Below are positions 61,800 to 64,000 of a DNA stretch of 64,000 nt, one piece after another; position 1 is the first letter of the stretch; each line of letters opens with the position of its first letter. Position numbers and translations under genes: made by a program. A model generated the notes under the pieces. That model did not search any database, was not told where the DNA came from, and was given only the letters and a program-made list of their open reading frames with translations. Location of the stretch: contig OW203990.1 in NCBI GenBank assembly GCA_934047225.1, positions 30,545,045 through 30,609,044 on the forward strand. The letters run 5' to 3'. This DNA comes from Ypsolopha sequella. Taxonomy: Eukaryota > Arthropoda > Insecta > Lepidoptera > Ypsolophidae.

Positions 61800-64000
61800 A
61801 CTGTAGTGACGGTAGCTAACGATCGTATAATGCACCTATTTATTTATTTATTTATTTATTTATTCACATAACATTTATACAGCATTACAGGAGACCATTG
61901 CACTGTATAAATTAGGTAGGTAAGTATACATATATATATTTTTTTCTTTACTTAGGATCTAGTATACATCTAAAAAAAAAAAAAAAAACAAACATTTTAA
62001 CATAAATCTACATATAAACAAAACTTAAATTAAACGTTCACACTTTTGTTTTCGCAAAAATTTAAACACTCACGGAAAATATGGAATGACTCATCCGCAA
62101 ATAGAAGTAACTAACCCTATAAAGTAACTGTAGTGACGGTAGTGACTGTAGTGACTGTAACTGTAGTGACGGTAGTGACTGTAGTGACTGTAACTGTAGT
62201 GACTGTAACTGTAGTGACGGTAGTGACTGTAGTGACTGTAACTGTAGTGACGGTAGTGACTGTAACTGTAGTGACGGTAGTGACTGTAGTGACTGTAACT
62301 GTAGTGACGGTAGTGACTGTAGTGACTGTAACTGTAGTGACGGTAGTGACTGTAGTGACTGTAACTGTAGTGACGGTAGTGACTGTAGTGACTGTAACTG
62401 TAGTGACGGTAGCTAACGATCGTATAATGCACCTATAAAGTAACTGTAGTGACTGTAACTGTAGTGACTGTAGTGACTGTAACTGTAGTGACGGTAGCTA
62501 ACGATCGTATAATGCACCTATAAAGTAACTGTAGTGACTGTAACTGTAGTAACTGTAGTGACTGTAGTGACTGTAACTGTAGTGACGGTAGCTAACGATC
62601 GTATAATGCACCTATAAAGTAACTGTAGTGACTGTAGTGACTGTAACTGTAGTGACGGTAGTGACTGTAACTGTAGTGACGGTAGTGACTGTAACTGTAG
62701 TGACGGTAGCTAACGATCGTATAATGCACCTATAAAGTAACTGTAGTGACTGTAACTGTAGTGACGGTAGTGACTGTAGTGACTGTAACTGTAGTGACGG
62801 TAGCTAACGATCGTATAATGCACCTATAAAGTAACTGTAGTGACTGTAGTGACTGTAACTGTAGTGACGGTAGCTAACGATCGTATAATGCACCTATAAA
62901 GTAACTGTAGTGACTGTAGTGACTGTAACTGTAGTAACTGTAGTGACTGTAGTGACTGTAACTGTAGTGACGGTAGTGACTGTAGTGACTGTAACTGTAG
63001 TGACGGTAGTGACTGTAGTGACTGTAACTGTAGTGACGGTAGTGACTGTAACTGTAGTGACGGTAGTGACTGTAACTGTAGTGACGGTAGTGACTGTAGT
63101 GACTGTAACTGTAGTGACGGTAGTGACTGTAGTGACTGTAACTGTAGTGACTGTAGTGACTGTAACTGTAGTGACGGTAGCTAACGATCGTATAATGCAC
63201 CTATAAAGTAACTGTAGTGACTGTAGTGACTGTAACTGTAGTAACTGTAGTGACTGTAGTGACTGTAACTGTAGTGACGGTAGCTAACGATCGTATAATG
63301 CACCTATAAAGTAACTGTAGTGACTGTAGTGACTGTAACTGTAGTGACGGTAGTGACTGTAACTGTAGTGACGGTAGTGACTGTAACTGTAGTGACGGTA
63401 GCTAACGATCGTATAATGCACCTATAAAGTAACTGTAGTGACTGTAGTGACTGTAACTGTAGTGACGGTAGTGACTGTAGTGACTGTAACTGTAGTGACG
63501 GTAGTGACTGTAGTGACTGTAACTGTAGTGACGGTAGCTAACGATCGTATAATGCACCTATAAAGTAACTGTAGTGACTGTAGTGACTGTAACTGTAGTG
63601 ACGGTAGCTAACGATCGTATAATGCACCTATAAAGTAACTGTAGTGACTGTAGTGACTGTAACTGTAGTAACTGTAGTGACTGTAGTGACTGTAACTGTA
63701 GTGACGGTAGCTAACGATCGTATAATGCACCTATAAAGTAACTGTAGTGACTGTAGTGACTGTAACTGTAGTGACTGTAACTGTAGTGACGGTAGTGACT
63801 GTAACTGTAGTGACGGTAGCTAACGATCGTATAATGCACCTATAAAGTAACTGTAGTGACTGTAGTGACTGTAACTGTAGTGACGGTAGTGACTGTAACT
63901 GTAGTGACGGTAGCTAACGATCGTATAATGCACCTATAAAGTAACTGTAGTGACTGTAACTGTAGTGACTGTAACTGTAGTGACGGTAGCTAACGATCGT
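61800..64000. repeat. Higher-order tandem array of TGACTGTAG/TGACGGTAG units, runs off window
   Basis: 9-bp and 15-bp sub-units (GTAGTGACT, GTAACTGTAGTGACG) are grouped into longer blocks. Each block ends GGTAGCTAACGATCGTATAA then TGCACCTATAAAG. Block lengths vary by sub-unit number. Long open frames on both strands (Thr-Val repeats, Tyr-Ser-His repeats) are by-products. The array continues past 64000. Confidence 0.95.
61843..62117 (-). mobile_element. LINE/SINE 3' tail inserted in the first array unit
   Basis: The array sequence GCACCTATAAAG is split after CCTA by about 275 bp. The insert begins with TTTATTTATTTATTTATT (an A-rich tail on the minus strand) and contains ACATAACATTTATACAGC. 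The array resumes at TATAAAG. It has no coding part. Confidence 0.6.

Noticed and set aside
62091..63206. Thr-Val and Tyr-Ser-His repeat proteins
   Set aside because: Translation of the 9/15-bp tandem array on both strands; no independent evidence of a gene.
1..64000. tRNA or rRNA genes
   Set aside because: The tRNA-Tyr-like segments are 15-16-base primer-binding sites next to LTRs, not genes. No cloverleaf or rRNA core was recognised by eye.

Overview
This is eukaryotic, almost certainly insect and probably lepidopteran DNA. It is AT-rich, holds one spliced conserved gene, and is otherwise made of retrotransposons, DNA transposons and short-period tandem arrays. The organism call is inference from the gene, the canonical GT-AG introns and the kinds of repeats; no species can be named from the sequence.

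Layout. 1-1.75 kb: non-coding DNA and a 70-bp x4 array. 1.76-9.15 kb: a complete BEL/Pao LTR retrotransposon on the minus strand (5-bp target duplication GGTAC). 9.15-19.5 kb: a graveyard of fragments: LINE pieces, a Tc1 (DD34E) element with a frameshifted transposase, two pieces of an unidentified Cys-rich family, a transposase N-terminus, a THAP-domain exon, inverted-repeat elements and MITEs. 19.58-27.43 kb: a second BEL/Pao copy on the plus strand with apparently identical 448-bp LTRs and target duplication ATTAG. 27.4-39.8 kb: two LINEs, each sitting inside its own tandem array (56-bp and 58-bp units). 40.2-41.4 kb: a 36-bp x33 array. 41.5-61.4 kb: smu1, a conserved splicing factor, on the minus strand. 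Exons 2-6 are present. Its 14.7-kb intron 4 carries an intact DD41D (rosa-type) mariner with ~530-bp inverted repeats, a LINE pseudogene, a broken BEL/Pao pol and a lone LTR with its primer-binding site. 61.8-64 kb: a higher-order array running off the window.

How the parts relate. In both BEL/Pao copies gag and pol are in the same frame, separated by one TGA. That TGA lies in a perfect 11-bp hairpin and is followed by CTA, which suggests pol is made by recoding the stop. The two copies are about 99% identical in Gag and Pol but clearly different in LTR and leader, so they look recombinant. All three BEL/Pao LTRs seen are followed by a tRNA-Tyr-like primer-binding site.

The most unusual theme is local tandem amplification of ordinary sequence: at least a dozen unrelated arrays (24- to 95-bp units), several cut from recognisable coding sequence. 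One array is 18 extra copies of the 3' end of smu1 exon 2 together with its 5' splice site. Exon and domain calls are from reading the sequence and recalled family features; nothing was searched or aligned by computer.
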